64,000 bases of DNA from Actinoplanes teichomyceticus ATCC 31121 (GTDB lineage: Bacteria > Actinomycetota > Actinomycetes > Mycobacteriales > Micromonosporaceae), in assembly GCF_003711105.1 (NCBI RefSeq), contig NZ_CP023865.1:1710001-1774000 (forward strand), written 5' to 3'. The notes under the pieces are model-generated. The model worked only from the letters and a program-made list of their open reading frames with translations, ran no database searches and had not been told where the DNA came from. A program made the translations under genes and the position numbers. Positions 41,895 through 51,408 of this stretch are shown here, piece by piece (within the stretch, counting starts at the first letter, position 1; each line of letters opens with the position of its first letter).

Positions 41895-43934
41895 GTGGAA
41901 GCCGCGCTGCGTACGCTGCTGCTCTGGTGCCCGGACTGGCCGGTCGTCGCCGCCGAGATCGTGCTCGGCGTGCCCGCGGCCGAGCCGGTCGCGGTGTTCG
42001 CGAACAACCGGGTGCTGGCCTGCTCAGAGGCGGCCCGGCGGGAGACCGTGCGGCGGGGGCTGCGGCGGCGCGAGGCACAGGGACGCTGCCCGCAGCTGAT
42101 CGTGGTCGAGCACGACCCGGGGCGGGACGCGCGGGCGTTCGAGCCGGTGGTGGCCGCGGTCGAGGAGGTCGCGGCCGGGGTCGAGGTGATCCGGCCGGGG
42201 GCGTGCGCGCTCGCCGCGCGCGGGCCGTCCCGGTACTACGGGGGCGAGGAGGCCGCCGCCGAGCGGATCGTCGAGCACGTCGCGCAGGCCTGCGCGGTGG
42301 AGAGCCAGGCCGGGGTCGCGGACGGGGTGTTCGCAGCCGGGATCGCGGCCCGTGACGGGCGGATCGTCGAGCCGGGGCGGACCCCGGCATTCCTGGCCGG
42401 GGTGCCGGTCGAGGCGCTGGACCGGCCCGGACTCACCGATCTCCTGCGCCGGCTCGGGGTGAAGACGCTGGGGGAGTTCGCCGCGCTGCCGGCCGGCGAC
42501 GTGCTGACCAGGTTCGGCTTCGACGGCGCGCTGGCGCACCGGCTGGCCCGCGGCGCCGACCACCGGCCGCTCGCGGTCCGGCAGCCGCCGCCCGACCTGG
42601 CCGTCACGGAAACCTACGACGAGCCGCTGGACCGGGTGGACACCGCCGCCTTCGCCGGCCGGGTGCTGGCCGAGCGTCTGCACGAGCGGCTGGCCGGGCA
42701 CGGCCTGGCCTGCACCCGTCTCGGCGTCGAGGCGGTCACCGCGGACGGCCAGGAACTGCACCGGGTGTGGCGGCACGACGGCCTGCTCACCGCGGCCGCG
42801 ATCGCCGAACGGGTGCGCTGGCAGCTGGACGGCTGGCTGACCGGCGCCCGCCGGTCCGGCCCGGCCCGGCCGACCGCGGGCCTGGTCCGGTTGAGCCTGA
42901 TCCCGGACGGCCTGCTCGCGCACGCCGGGTTGCAGCCCGGTCTCTGGGGGGACGCCGGCGCCGAACGCGACCGCGCGCACCGGGCGCTGAGCCGGGTGCA
43001 GGGCCTGCTCGGCCCGGAGGCGGTGGTGACGCCGGTGCTCGGCGGCGGGCGTTCCGGGGACGACCAGGTACGGCTGGTGCCGTGGGGCGACGAGCGCACC
43101 CCGAGCCGTCCGGCCGCGCCGCACCCCGATCCGATCCCCGGCCTGGTCACCGTCCCGGTGCTGGACCACGCCGTCGCCCCCGACCTGCCCCCGACGCCCG
43201 CGCCGCGGCGGTTTCCGGTCCCGGCCCCGACCGGCCTGACCTCGACGGGTCCGGCCCTGGAGAGAGCGCGGCCCGGCGGGAGAGCCGAAAGGACCGAGGC
43301 GGGCCGGCTCGCCTCGGTCTCCCACCTGCGCCCGGTCCTCGCATCGGAGCCTGCTCCGGCGCGGGAGCCCGGCAGCGAGCCGAGGCCGGCCGCCGTGCGT
43401 CCGGGGCCGGCCGCCGTGCGTCCGGGGCCGGCCGCCGTGCGTCCGGAGACGGCCGCCGCGTTTCCTGGACCGGCCGCTGCGCGTCCGGATCTGATCACTG
43501 ACGGCGATCCGGGGGCCGGTTCCGGCGTACCTCCGGGTCACCCGGACCCGGCCCACCCGCCCGGCACCGCCGTCCGGGGCCGCAAGGCCCGCCGCCCCCC
43601 GCTGCTCCCGCCCTGGCCGGGCCGCCTGCCCCGGCCGTCTCCCGCACTGGTGCTGCCCGAGCCGATCCCGGCCGTCGTGCACGACGAGACCGGCCTGCCG
43701 GTCGGCGTCTCCGCCCGGCTGGAGCTGACCGGCACCCCCACCACGCTGACCGTCGACCGGTCGGCCCCGCTGCCGATCGCCGGCTGGGCCGGTCCGTGGC
43801 CGATCGACGAGCGCTGGTGGGCGCCCGGGGAGGCGCGTCGCCGGGCCCGGTTCCAGATGTCCCTGGCCGACGGCCGGGCGTTGCTGCTCTCGCTGGCCGC
43901 CGGCCGGTGGACGGTGGAGGCGATCTATGACTGA
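41895..43934 (+). CDS. imuB: ImuB (non-catalytic Y-family polymerase, mutasome adaptor)
   Basis: A 679-residue Y-family protein. The position of the first catalytic acidic motif reads LLLWCPDWPVVAAE and lacks the D-x-D pattern, as in ImuB. Palm, thumb HhH (LTDLLRRLGVKTLGEFAALP) and little-finger regions are recognisable to about residue 400. A segment QVRLVPWG near residue 393 may be the beta-clamp-binding motif (QLPLWG in M. tuberculosis). The protein is longer than the usual ~530 residues because of a Pro-rich insert near residue 500 with three AAVRPGP repeats, before a conserved C-terminal domain (RFQMSLADGRALLLSL). GTG start with GGAGG 6 nt upstream, inside the end of imuA'. Confidence 0.88.
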   Translation: MEAALRTLLLWCPDWPVVAAEIVLGVPAAEPVAVFANNRVLACSEAARRETVRRGLRRREAQGRCPQLIVVEHDPGRDARAFEPVVAAVEEVAAGVEVIRPGACALAARGPSRYYGGEEAAAERIVEHVAQACAVESQAGVADGVFAAGIAARDGRIVEPGRTPAFLAGVPVEALDRPGLTDLLRRLGVKTLGEFAALPAGDVLTRFGFDGALAHRLARGADHRPLAVRQPPPDLAVTETYDEPLDRVDTAAFAGRVLAERLHERLAGHGLACTRLGVEAVTADGQELHRVWRHDGLLTAAAIAERVRWQLDGWLTGARRSGPARPTAGLVRLSLIPDGLLAHAGLQPGLWGDAGAERDRAHRALSRVQGLLGPEAVVTPVLGGGRSGDDQVRLVPWGDERTPSRPAAPHPDPIPGLVTVPVLDHAVAPDLPPTPAPRRFPVPAPTGLTSTGPALERARPGGRAERTEAGRLASVSHLRPVLASEPAPAREPGSEPRPAAVRPGPAAVRPGPAAVRPETAAAFPGPAAARPDLITDGDPGAGSGVPPGHPDPAHPPGTAVRGRKARRPPLLPPWPGRLPRPSPALVLPEPIPAVVHDETGLPVGVSARLELTGTPTTLTVDRSAPLPIAGWAGPWPIDERWWAPGEARRRARFQMSLADGRALLLSLAAGRWTVEAIYD

Positions 43935-43946
43935 CCGGGCGGCCCG

Positions 43947-46900
43947 ATGAGTTTCCACAACCCCGACGTGTCCTGGACCGATCTGGAGCGCACCCTGTCC
44001 GGGCGGCGGAAACCGGACCGCGCGCCGGACCGTGCCGGGGCGCCGGACACGGCCGGCGACCTCTGGTCCGCGCCCGGCCCGGCCTCGGTCGTCGACCCGG
44101 TCGCGGTGGCGGGCGACGGCGGCGACTCGCCGGCCTGGACGCGCAAGCGGGAGCCGTACCGCCGGGCTCCCGGGCTGCTCCGGGCCGAGGCCACCGTCGA
44201 CTACGCCGAGCTGCACTGCCACACCAACTTCAGCTTCCTGGACGGCGCCAGTCACCCCGAGGAGCTGGCCGAGGAGGCGGCCCGGCTCGGTCTCACCGGT
44301 CTGGCGGTCACCGACCACGACGGCTTCTACGGGGTGGTCCGCTTCTCCCAGGCGGCCCGTGAGCTGGACCTGCCCACCGTCTTCGGGGCCGAGCTGTCGG
44401 TCGGGCTGACCCGCCCGCGCAGCGGCGAGCCCGACCCGGAGGGCAGCCACCTGCTCGCCCTGGCGCACGGCCACGAGGGGTACGCCCGGCTGGCCCGGGT
44501 GATCTCCGAGGCCCAGCTCGCCGGTGGGGAGAAGGGCCGGCCGGAGTACGGCGGCCTGGAGCGGGTCGCGGAGACGCTGCGGGACCACGTGCTGGTGCTG
44601 ACCGGTTGCCGTAAGGGTCCGGTCCCGCTGGCTCTGGCCACCGGGGGGACGGACGCGGCGGGCCGGGAGCTGGATCGCCTGGTCGACCTGTTCGGCGCCC
44701 CGAACGTGGCGGTCGAGCTGACCGATCACGGCGACCCGTACGACTCCGACCGCAACGACGCCCTCTTCGAGCTGGCCCGTGCCCGCGGGCTGGAGGTGGT
44801 GGCGACCGGCAACGTGCACTACGCCACCCCGTCGCGCCGCCGGCTGGCCACCGCGCTGGCCGCCGTCCGGGCCCGCCGCAGCCTGGACGAGATGGACGGC
44901 TGGCTACCCGCGGCCGGCGCCGCCCACCTGCGCAGCGGCGCCGAGATGGCCCGCCGGTTCGCCGACTACCCGGGCGCGGTGGAGAACGCCGCGATGTACG
45001 GCCACGACCTCGCCTTCGACCTGGACCTGGTCGCCCCGCGGCTGCCGGACTACCCGGTGCCCGAGGGGCACACCGAGATGAGCTGGCTGCGGGAGCTGAC
45101 CATGCGCGGGGCCCGGCAGCGGTACGGCGACGACGACCCGAAGGCCTACCGTCAGCTGGAGCACGAGCTGCGGATGATCGAGGAGCTCGGCTTCCCCGGG
45201 TACTTCCTGGTCGTCTACGACATCGTCCAGTTCTGCCGGCGCGAGAAGATCTACTGCCAGGGGCGCGGCTCGGCGGCCAACTCGGCGGTCTGCTACGCGC
45301 TGTGGATCACGAACGTCGACGCGGTCCGCTACAACCTGCTCTTCGAGCGGTTCCTCGCCCCGGAGCGGGACGGCCCGCCGGACATCGACGTGGACATCGA
45401 GTCGGACCGGCGCGAGGAGGTGATCCAGCACGTCTACGCCAAGTACGGCCGGGAGCACACCGCCCAGGTCGCCAACGTGATCTCCTACCGGCCCCGGTCG
45501 GCGGTGCGGGACATGGCCCGGGCGTTCGGCTTCTCGGCCGGTCAGCAGGATGCCTGGAGCAAGCAGATCGACCGCTGGGGGGACATCGCCACCACCGACG
45601 CCGAGGACATCCCGGAGCAGGTGGTCGAGTTCGCCAACGCGGTCCAGGACTTCCCCCGCCACCTGGGCATCCACTCCGGCGGCATGGTGATCTGCGACCG
45701 GCCGATCATCGAGGTGTGCCCGGTGGAGTGGGGCCGGATGCCGGGTCGCAGCGTGCTGCAGTGGGACAAGGACGACTGCGCCGCCGTCGACCTGGTCAAG
45801 TTCGACCTGCTCGGGCTGGGCATGCTGTCCGCGCTGCACTACGCGTACGACATGATCTCCGATGAGCTGGACATCGGCACGATGCCGCTCGACGACCCCG
45901 AGGTCTACGAGATGCTCTGCCGGGCCGACTCGGTGGGGGTGTTCCAGGTGGAGAGTCGCGCCCAGATGGCGACGCTGCCCCGGCTCAAACCCCGGGAGTT
46001 CTACGACCTGGTGATCGAGGTGGCGCTGATCCGGCCGGGGCCGATCCAGGGCGGGTCGGTTCATCCGTACATCAGGCGGAAGAACGGCCTGGAGCCGCCG
46101 AGCGTGCCGCACCCGCGGATGCGCAACGCGCTGGCCAAGACGCTCGGGGTGCCGCTCTTCCAGGAACAGCTGATGCAGCTGGCGATCGACGTGGCCGGTT
46201 TCGATCCGTCCGAGGCCGACCAGTTGCGGCGCGCGATGGGCGCGAAGCGGTCGGTGGAGAAGATGACGCGGATCCGCGAGCGGCTCTACGCCGGGATGGC
46301 CGCCAACGGGATCACCGGCGAGCTGGCCGACGACCTGTTCCACAAGCTCTCCGCGTTCGCCAGCTACGGCTTCCCGGAGAGCCACGCGATGAGCTTCGCC
46401 TACCTGGTCTACGCGAGCGCCTGGCTCAAGCGGTACCACCCGGCGGCGTTCTGCGCGGCGTTGCTCAACGCGCAGCCGATGGGTTTCTACGCGCCGCAGA
46501 CCCTGGTCGACGACGCCCGCCGGCACGGGGTCGAGGTGCGCCGTCCGGACATCAACCGCAGCGACGCCACGGCGACCCTGGAGACCACGCCGGCGAGCCG
46601 GCACCGGGCGGAGCCCGGCGAGCCGCCGCACGCGTGGGGGCTGGGCGGTCCGGCGGTCCGGCAGGGGCTGGCCGCCGTCCGGACGATCGGGGCCGAGCTC
46701 GCCGAGCGCATCGCGGCCGAACGCCGGGCGCACGGGCCGTACCGGTCGATGACCGATCTCGCCCGGCGTACCGGATGTTCGACCGCCCACCTGGAGGCCC
46801 TCGCCACCGCCGACGCCTTCGCGGGGTTCGGTCTCTCGCGCCGTGAGGCGCTCTGGGCCGCGGGAGCGGCCGCGCAGGACAAACCGGACCGGCTGGCCGG

Positions 46901-47351
46901 GACGGCGACCGGCACCGAGGCGCCGATGCTGCCCGGCATGAGCGAGGTGGACCAGCTCGTCGCGGACGTCTGGGCGACCGGGCTGTCGCCGGAGACGCAC
47001 CCGGCGAGGTTCATCCGGCCGCAGCTGGCGGCGGCCGGGGCGCTGCCGATCTCCGGCTTGGGCGAGGTGGCGGCGGGCACCCGGGTCCGGGTCGGCGGGA
47101 TCGTGACGCACCGGCAGCGGCCGGCCACCGCGGGCGGGGTGACGTTCGTGAACCTGGAGGACGAGACCGGGATGCTGAACGTGACCTGCTCGCCGGGGCT
47201 GTGGCTGCGGTACCGGCGGGTGGCGCGCAGCAGTGCGGCGCTGCTGGTGCGGGGGCGCCTGGAGAAGGTCGAGGGGGTGCTGAACCTGGTCGCCGACCGG
47301 CTCGACGCGATGACGCCGCCGGTGACGCCGGCGTCGCGTGATTTCCGGTGA
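43947..47351 (+). CDS. dnaE2: Error-prone DNA polymerase III alpha subunit DnaE2
   Basis: A 1134-residue C-family polymerase. PHP domain motifs are ELHCHTNFSFLDGASH at about residues 89-104 and VTDHDGFYG. Catalytic aspartates lie in PPDIDVDIESDRR near residue 478 and in the later DLVKFDLLGLGML. A C-terminal OB fold (RVRVGGIVTHRQRPATAGG) is present. The N-terminal 70 residues are a variable extension. With ImuA' and ImuB it bypasses lesions and causes induced mutation in mycobacteria. Twelve nt separate it from imuB, so the set is one transcription unit downstream of the LexA boxes. Confidence 0.95.
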   Translation: MSFHNPDVSWTDLERTLSGRRKPDRAPDRAGAPDTAGDLWSAPGPASVVDPVAVAGDGGDSPAWTRKREPYRRAPGLLRAEATVDYAELHCHTNFSFLDGASHPEELAEEAARLGLTGLAVTDHDGFYGVVRFSQAARELDLPTVFGAELSVGLTRPRSGEPDPEGSHLLALAHGHEGYARLARVISEAQLAGGEKGRPEYGGLERVAETLRDHVLVLTGCRKGPVPLALATGGTDAAGRELDRLVDLFGAPNVAVELTDHGDPYDSDRNDALFELARARGLEVVATGNVHYATPSRRRLATALAAVRARRSLDEMDGWLPAAGAAHLRSGAEMARRFADYPGAVENAAMYGHDLAFDLDLVAPRLPDYPVPEGHTEMSWLRELTMRGARQRYGDDDPKAYRQLEHELRMIEELGFPGYFLVVYDIVQFCRREKIYCQGRGSAANSAVCYALWITNVDAVRYNLLFERFLAPERDGPPDIDVDIESDRREEVIQHVYAKYGREHTAQVANVISYRPRSAVRDMARAFGFSAGQQDAWSKQIDRWGDIATTDAEDIPEQVVEFANAVQDFPRHLGIHSGGMVICDRPIIEVCPVEWGRMPGRSVLQWDKDDCAAVDLVKFDLLGLGMLSALHYAYDMISDELDIGTMPLDDPEVYEMLCRADSVGVFQVESRAQMATLPRLKPREFYDLVIEVALIRPGPIQGGSVHPYIRRKNGLEPPSVPHPRMRNALAKTLGVPLFQEQLMQLAIDVAGFDPSEADQLRRAMGAKRSVEKMTRIRERLYAGMAANGITGELADDLFHKLSAFASYGFPESHAMSFAYLVYASAWLKRYHPAAFCAALLNAQPMGFYAPQTLVDDARRHGVEVRRPDINRSDATATLETTPASRHRAEPGEPPHAWGLGGPAVRQGLAAVRTIGAELAERIAAERRAHGPYRSMTDLARRTGCSTAHLEALATADAFAGFGLSRREALWAAGAAAQDKPDRLAGTATGTEAPMLPGMSEVDQLVADVWATGLSPETHPARFIRPQLAAAGALPISGLGEVAAGTRVRVGGIVTHRQRPATAGGVTFVNLEDETGMLNVTCSPGLWLRYRRVARSSAALLVRGRLEKVEGVLNLVADRLDAMTPPVTPASRDFR

Positions 47352-47423
47352 CGCCGGCGTGGTGACTTCCGGTGACCGGGACCCATGATGTCCGGCGACA
47401 CCGGCGTCGCGTGCCTTCGGTGA

Positions 47424-47557
<134 letters not shown>

Positions 47558-47654
47558 CATGGTCACGCCACGAATCCGGCTTTCCGGCTGTTTACCGGAA
47601 ATCCTGCCTTCGCTGGCATAGGGTGCGCACCGAAGGCCCATCAGGGAGCGCATC

Positions 47655-48050
47655 ATGGTCCGCATCTGCCCCGGTCTCGCCGCCGTGGCGGTCCTGGCCG
47701 CCGGGTCGCCCGCGGTGGCCGCCGGCGGCGGCCCCGCGTCCCGCCCGGCTCCCCGCTCGGAGCTGGTCCTCACCTACATGGCCGAGGCCGGATATGCGGC
47801 GGCCGTCAAGCTCACCTGTGACCCGGACGGCGGCGGCCACCCCAGGCCCGCCGAGGCCTGCGCGACGCTGAGCCGGGTCGACGCCGACCCGGCGCGGCTG
47901 CAACCGGCCGACCGGTACTGCATCCTGCTCTACCAGCCGGTCACCGCGCGGCTCGACGGCACGTGGCGGGGGCGTCCGGTGGCATGGACGCACACCTACG
48001 GCAACGGTTGCGAGATGAGCCGCGCCACCGGCGTCCTGTTCGCCTTCTGA
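47655..48050 (+). CDS. Secreted subtilisin-inhibitor-like (SSI family) protein
   Basis: A 131-residue protein with a signal peptide (residues 1-22, hydrophobic AAVAVLAAG, AVA cleavage site). The mature part matches the SSI fold: LVLTYMAEAGY, KLTCDP with Cys55, ACATLSRVD with Cys69, YCILLYQPV with Cys89, and GNGCEMSRATGVLFAF with Cys119, giving the two family disulfides. By alignment to SSI (CPM-VYDPV) the reactive bond would be Leu91-Leu92, so a subtilisin- or chymotrypsin-like protease is the expected target. AGGGAG precedes the ATG. Confidence 0.85.
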   Translation: MVRICPGLAAVAVLAAGSPAVAAGGGPASRPAPRSELVLTYMAEAGYAAAVKLTCDPDGGGHPRPAEACATLSRVDADPARLQPADRYCILLYQPVTARLDGTWRGRPVAWTHTYGNGCEMSRATGVLFAF

Positions 48051-48149
48051 CCCCGCGGCCGGCGCGGACGACGGTGTCGCCGCGAGTGCCGGCCGGCCCG
48101 ATGACGGCCGTTGCGGCGCTCCGGTGGCCGGGACCGATACTCTGCCGGG

Positions 48150-48896
48150 GTGGACACCGCAACCGCACGAACCGGCCGGCCCCTCGTCACCGCCCGCACC
48201 GCGGCGGTCTGGACCGTCCTGCGCCGGGAACTGGACCGGCACGCCGGCCGCGAGCTGACCGTCCTGGACGTCGGCGGCGGCACCGGCGGGTTCGCCGTGC
48301 CGCTGGCCGAGGCCGGGCACACCGTCACCGTGATCGACGCCAGCCCGGACGCGCTCGCCGCGCTCACCCGCCGCGCCGCCGACGCGGGCGTCGCCGACCG
48401 GGTGCGCGCCGTGCAGGGCGACGGCGACGCGCTCGCCGGGCTGGTCGAGCCGGCCAGCGCCGACCTCATCCTGTGCCACGCCGTGCTCGAAGTGGTGGAC
48501 GACCCGTCCCGGGTGATCGCCGCGATCGCCGCCGCGCTGCGTCCCGGCGGCGCGCTGAGCCTGCTGGTCGCCGGCCGCGCGGCCGCGATTCTCGCCCGGG
48601 CCGTCAACGGCCACCTGCGGGCGGCGTCTGCCCTGGTCACCGACGCCGATGGCCGGTCCGGGCCGCGCGACACGCTGCGCCGGCGCTACGACGCGGAGAG
48701 CGCCGCGGCGCTGCTGGGCGCCGCCGGGCTGGTGGTCGAGGAGACCCATGGCGTACGGGTGGTCGCCGACCTGCTGCCGGCCACCGTCCTCGAGGAGGAC
48801 CCGCAGGCGGTGCTGGACCTAGAGCTGGCCCTGAGCGCCCAGCCGCCGTTCCGCGACATCGCCTCCCAGCTGCACCTGTTCGCCCGCCGGCCGTGA
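48150..48896 (+). CDS. SAM-dependent methyltransferase
   Basis: A 248-residue class I methyltransferase: VLDVGGGTGGFAVPLAEAGH (SAM motif), VTVIDASPDALAAL (acidic ribose contact), VQGDGDAL and ILCHAVLEVVDDP. It resembles the SmtA/UbiE-like actinobacterial group. GTG start with GATACT 8 nt upstream, probably leaderless. It overlaps the phosphodiesterase gene (GTGA), so the two proteins may act in the same process; substrate unknown. Confidence 0.83.
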   Translation: MDTATARTGRPLVTARTAAVWTVLRRELDRHAGRELTVLDVGGGTGGFAVPLAEAGHTVTVIDASPDALAALTRRAADAGVADRVRAVQGDGDALAGLVEPASADLILCHAVLEVVDDPSRVIAAIAAALRPGGALSLLVAGRAAAILARAVNGHLRAASALVTDADGRSGPRDTLRRRYDAESAAALLGAAGLVVEETHGVRVVADLLPATVLEEDPQAVLDLELALSAQPPFRDIASQLHLFARRP

Positions 48897-50137
48897 CCGC
48901 GTCGGCCGCGCCCGAGCCCGCGCGCGCGGCGGGGGTGGGCGGCCCGGCGCCCGGCCCGCGCGACGTCCCGGACGACGGCCTGCACCCGGACGCGCTGCGG
49001 CCGGTGCCCCCGGCGTACGGCTCGGCCAGCCTGGCCGACCTGCTGCCCAGCGTGAACGCCGTGCTCGGGGTGCCCGGCGCGACCGACGTGCTCGGCCTCG
49101 GCGCCCGCCTGGACGGGGTGGACCGGATCGCCGTGCTGCTGGTGGACGGGCTGGGGGCGTACCAGTTGCCGCTGGCCGCGCCGCACGCACCGGTCCTGGC
49201 CGACCTGGCCGCCGGTGGGCGCGGGCACGCCGGCACGCTGACCGCCGCGTTCCCGTCGACGACTCCGGTCAGCCTGGTCACGCTGGGCGCCGGGGTGGCC
49301 CCGGGCGCGCACGGGGTGCTGGGTTTCACCGTGCGCCGCCCGGACGGCCGTCCGCTCACCCACATCGCCTGGGACGACGACCCGGACCCGCGGACCTGGC
49401 AGCCGGTGCCGACCCGGATGGAGGTCGCGGCCGCGGCCGGGGTGCGGGTCACCGTGGTCAGCCGGCCGCAGTTCGAGGGGACCGGGCTGAGCCTGGCGGC
49501 GAACCGGGGCGGCGTGTACCGCGGCGCCGCGGACGGCATGGCGGTCGTCGGCCGGATGCTGGCCGCGCTGCGGGAGGCGGACGGCCCGGCGCTGGTCTAC
49601 GGCTACCACCCGGACCTGGACCATTTCGGCCACGAGGACGGCGTCGGCTCGCCGACCTGGCGGGACGCCGCGCGCGGGGTGGACCGGATGCTCGACCGGC
49701 TGGTGCACGGGTTGCCGCCGCGGTCCGCGCTGCTGGTGGTCGCCGACCACGGGCAGCTCAACGTGCCCTGGGACGGGCGGCGGGACATGGCCGAGATCCC
49801 GGAGCTGCGCGAGGGCGTGGTCGGGGTGACCGGGGAGCCCCGGGTGCGGTATCTGTACGCCGCCCACGGCGCGCTGGGCGACGTGCTGGCCAACTGGCGC
49901 GGCGTGTTCGGGGCCGAGGCGTCGGTGGTGACCCGGGAGGAGGCGACCGAGACCGGCTGGTTCGGCCCGGTGCCGGCCGGGCACGCCGGGCGGATCGGTG
50001 ACGTGGTGGTCATCTGCTGGGGCCGCGCGGTGTCGGTGGCGTCCGGGTGGGAGCCGCCCAACGTGGGGCGGCTGGTGGCGTACCACGGGTCGGCGACGGC
50101 GGCCGAGATGACCGTGCCGCTGCTGATCGCCCGGTGA
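48893..50137 (+). CDS. Alkaline-phosphatase-superfamily nucleotide pyrophosphatase/phosphodiesterase
   Basis: A 414-residue metalloenzyme of the type I phosphodiesterase/nucleotide pyrophosphatase group. Metal and nucleophile motifs: LLVDGLGAYQ (Asp), FPSTTPVSLVTLGAG (Thr nucleophile), YGYHPDLDHFGHEDG (Asp/His), and LLVVADHGQLNVP (Asp-His). No signal peptide is seen, so it is probably cytoplasmic. The GTG start overlaps the methyltransferase stop. Confidence 0.88.
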   Translation: MTASAAPEPARAAGVGGPAPGPRDVPDDGLHPDALRPVPPAYGSASLADLLPSVNAVLGVPGATDVLGLGARLDGVDRIAVLLVDGLGAYQLPLAAPHAPVLADLAAGGRGHAGTLTAAFPSTTPVSLVTLGAGVAPGAHGVLGFTVRRPDGRPLTHIAWDDDPDPRTWQPVPTRMEVAAAAGVRVTVVSRPQFEGTGLSLAANRGGVYRGAADGMAVVGRMLAALREADGPALVYGYHPDLDHFGHEDGVGSPTWRDAARGVDRMLDRLVHGLPPRSALLVVADHGQLNVPWDGRRDMAEIPELREGVVGVTGEPRVRYLYAAHGALGDVLANWRGVFGAEASVVTREEATETGWFGPVPAGHAGRIGDVVVICWGRAVSVASGWEPPNVGRLVAYHGSATAAEMTVPLLIAR

Positions 50138-50290
50138 TCGCGGCTATCCGTATACCTCGATGTGTCAGGGGTTGTGCGCGGACCGTGGTCGAGACCTCTA
50201 CCAGGGGTAACTACCCTGGTGAGCCGGGCTTTTCGGACGAAACGATCTTCCCGGCCAGGAAAATCACCCGCACTCGGCGGTCGTCCGGCT

Positions 50291-50318
50291 TTCCGACCCG
50301 CCAACCCCCTCGTAGACT
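50291..50318 (+). promoter_or_regulatory. Probable promoter of the DUF3040 gene
   Basis: TTCCGA - N16 - TAGACT resembles a vegetative promoter. A stem-loop of GGCAGCC/GGCTGCC (about 50329-50346) follows in the leader before the strong GGAGG site. Confidence 0.45.
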
Positions 50319-50388
50319 TGCGTGGTAAAGGCAGCCGACGGCTGCCCCGGCCCCACTTGGGCCGGACTTGCGCCCGGGGAGGAAAGCC

Positions 50389-50781
50389 GTGCCGCTCTCG
50401 GAGCACGAGCAGCGGCTGTTCGATCAGATCGAGCGGTCGCTTGCCGAGGACCCCAAATTCGCCTCGGCTGTGCGGGCCAGCGACCCGCGTTTCCATGCAC
50501 GGCGCCGGCTGATCATCGCCGCGTTCGTGATCGTGCTTGGTCTGGCCCTCGTTGTGTATGGGACGGTCGCCAGCAACACACTGCTCGGCGTCGCCGGCTT
50601 CGTCGTGATGCTGGGTTCGGCCGCCTTCGCGATGCAGTCACGAAAGCGTGGTCAGGCTCCCGACCTCAGGTCCGTCGGCGGGACCGCTTCCCGGCGCACC
50701 CGGCAGGGCCGCCGGGGTAACGGCGGCCTGCTGGACCGCCTGGAGGACCGCTGGAGGCAGCGGCCGGAGGGGCATCGCTGA
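50389..50781 (+). CDS. DUF3040 domain membrane protein
   Basis: A 130-residue protein beginning VPLSEHEQRLFDQIERSLAEDPKF (given here as the family signature LSEHEQRLFDQIE and SLAEDPKFA), followed by two hydrophobic helices (IAAFVIVLGLALVVYG, LLGVAGFVVMLGSAAFA) and a basic tail. DUF3040 proteins are actinobacterial and often lie near mraZ and the division cluster; function unknown. GTG start with GGAGG 6 nt upstream. Confidence 0.88.
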   Translation: MPLSEHEQRLFDQIERSLAEDPKFASAVRASDPRFHARRRLIIAAFVIVLGLALVVYGTVASNTLLGVAGFVVMLGSAAFAMQSRKRGQAPDLRSVGGTASRRTRQGRRGNGGLLDRLEDRWRQRPEGHR

Positions 50782-50798
50782 CGGCCCCGGCCGGCTTC

Positions 50799-50829
50799 GA
50801 CGAACGGCGGCCTTTCGGCCGCCGTCGTC
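50799..50829 (+). terminator. Terminator hairpin after the DUF3040 gene
   Basis: ACGGCGGCC-tttc-GGCCGCCGT is a perfect 9-bp stem (50804-50825), extended by GACG/CGTC around a bulged A. It lies 18 nt after the stop. Followed by ATTTCT and not by a long T run, as is usual in actinobacteria. Confidence 0.75.
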
Positions 50830-51143
50830 ATTTCTCCTGGTGCACGGTCTTCCCGGTACGCCCCGCACGTCCACCCGTCCCGCGGCCCGGGTCTGCGCAT
50901 CCCGCGCGTACATCCGCGCCGCCGGGAGCGACCCGTGACGGGGCCGCGGTGCCCGCCGATCTCCTCGCGTGCGTCCGCCGGGAGCGACCCGTGGCGGGGT
51001 TGCGGCGCCCGCCGATCTCCTCGCGCGTGTCCGTGTCCGTCGGAGCGACCTTCGCCGGCGGCCCGGGACCATCCCGCCCGGCCGCTCTCTCGTGCGGATC
51101 CTCCGGGTGACCGCCCGGCACGGTGGGCGCGGCGCACCGGCAC
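50830..51143. other. Gap without recognised gene
   Basis: GC-rich sequence with a loosely repeated motif (GGAGCGACCCGTG...CCGATCTCCTCGCG) at about 50925-51045. No gene, promoter or RNA was recognised. Confidence 0.4.
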
Positions 51144-51408
51144 GCGACCGATCCGCGTCACGCCGGCGGCGCTCCGGCCGTGCGGCGCCACCAGCGGCGC
51201 GACGCCAGCGCGACCGATCCGCGTCACGCCGGCGGCGCTCCGGCCGTGCGGCGCCACCAGCGGCGCGACGCCAGCGCGACCGATCCGCGTCACGCCGGCG
51301 GCGCTCCGGCCGTGCCGTGCCACCAGCGGCGCGACGCCCAGTGCGACCGATCCGCGTCACGCCGGCGGCGCTCCGGCCGTGCGGCGCCACCAGCGGCGCG
51401 ACGCCAGC
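51144..51408. repeat. 66-bp tandem repeats copying the 3' end of the VanZ gene
   Basis: Units begin at 51144, 51210, 51276 and 51343 (period 66, the last step 67). The rightmost unit contains the stop codon and last codons of the VanZ gene (RRWWRRTAGAPPA); the other three units, downstream of the stop, are near-identical copies of that same gene end, stop included. Confidence 0.9.
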
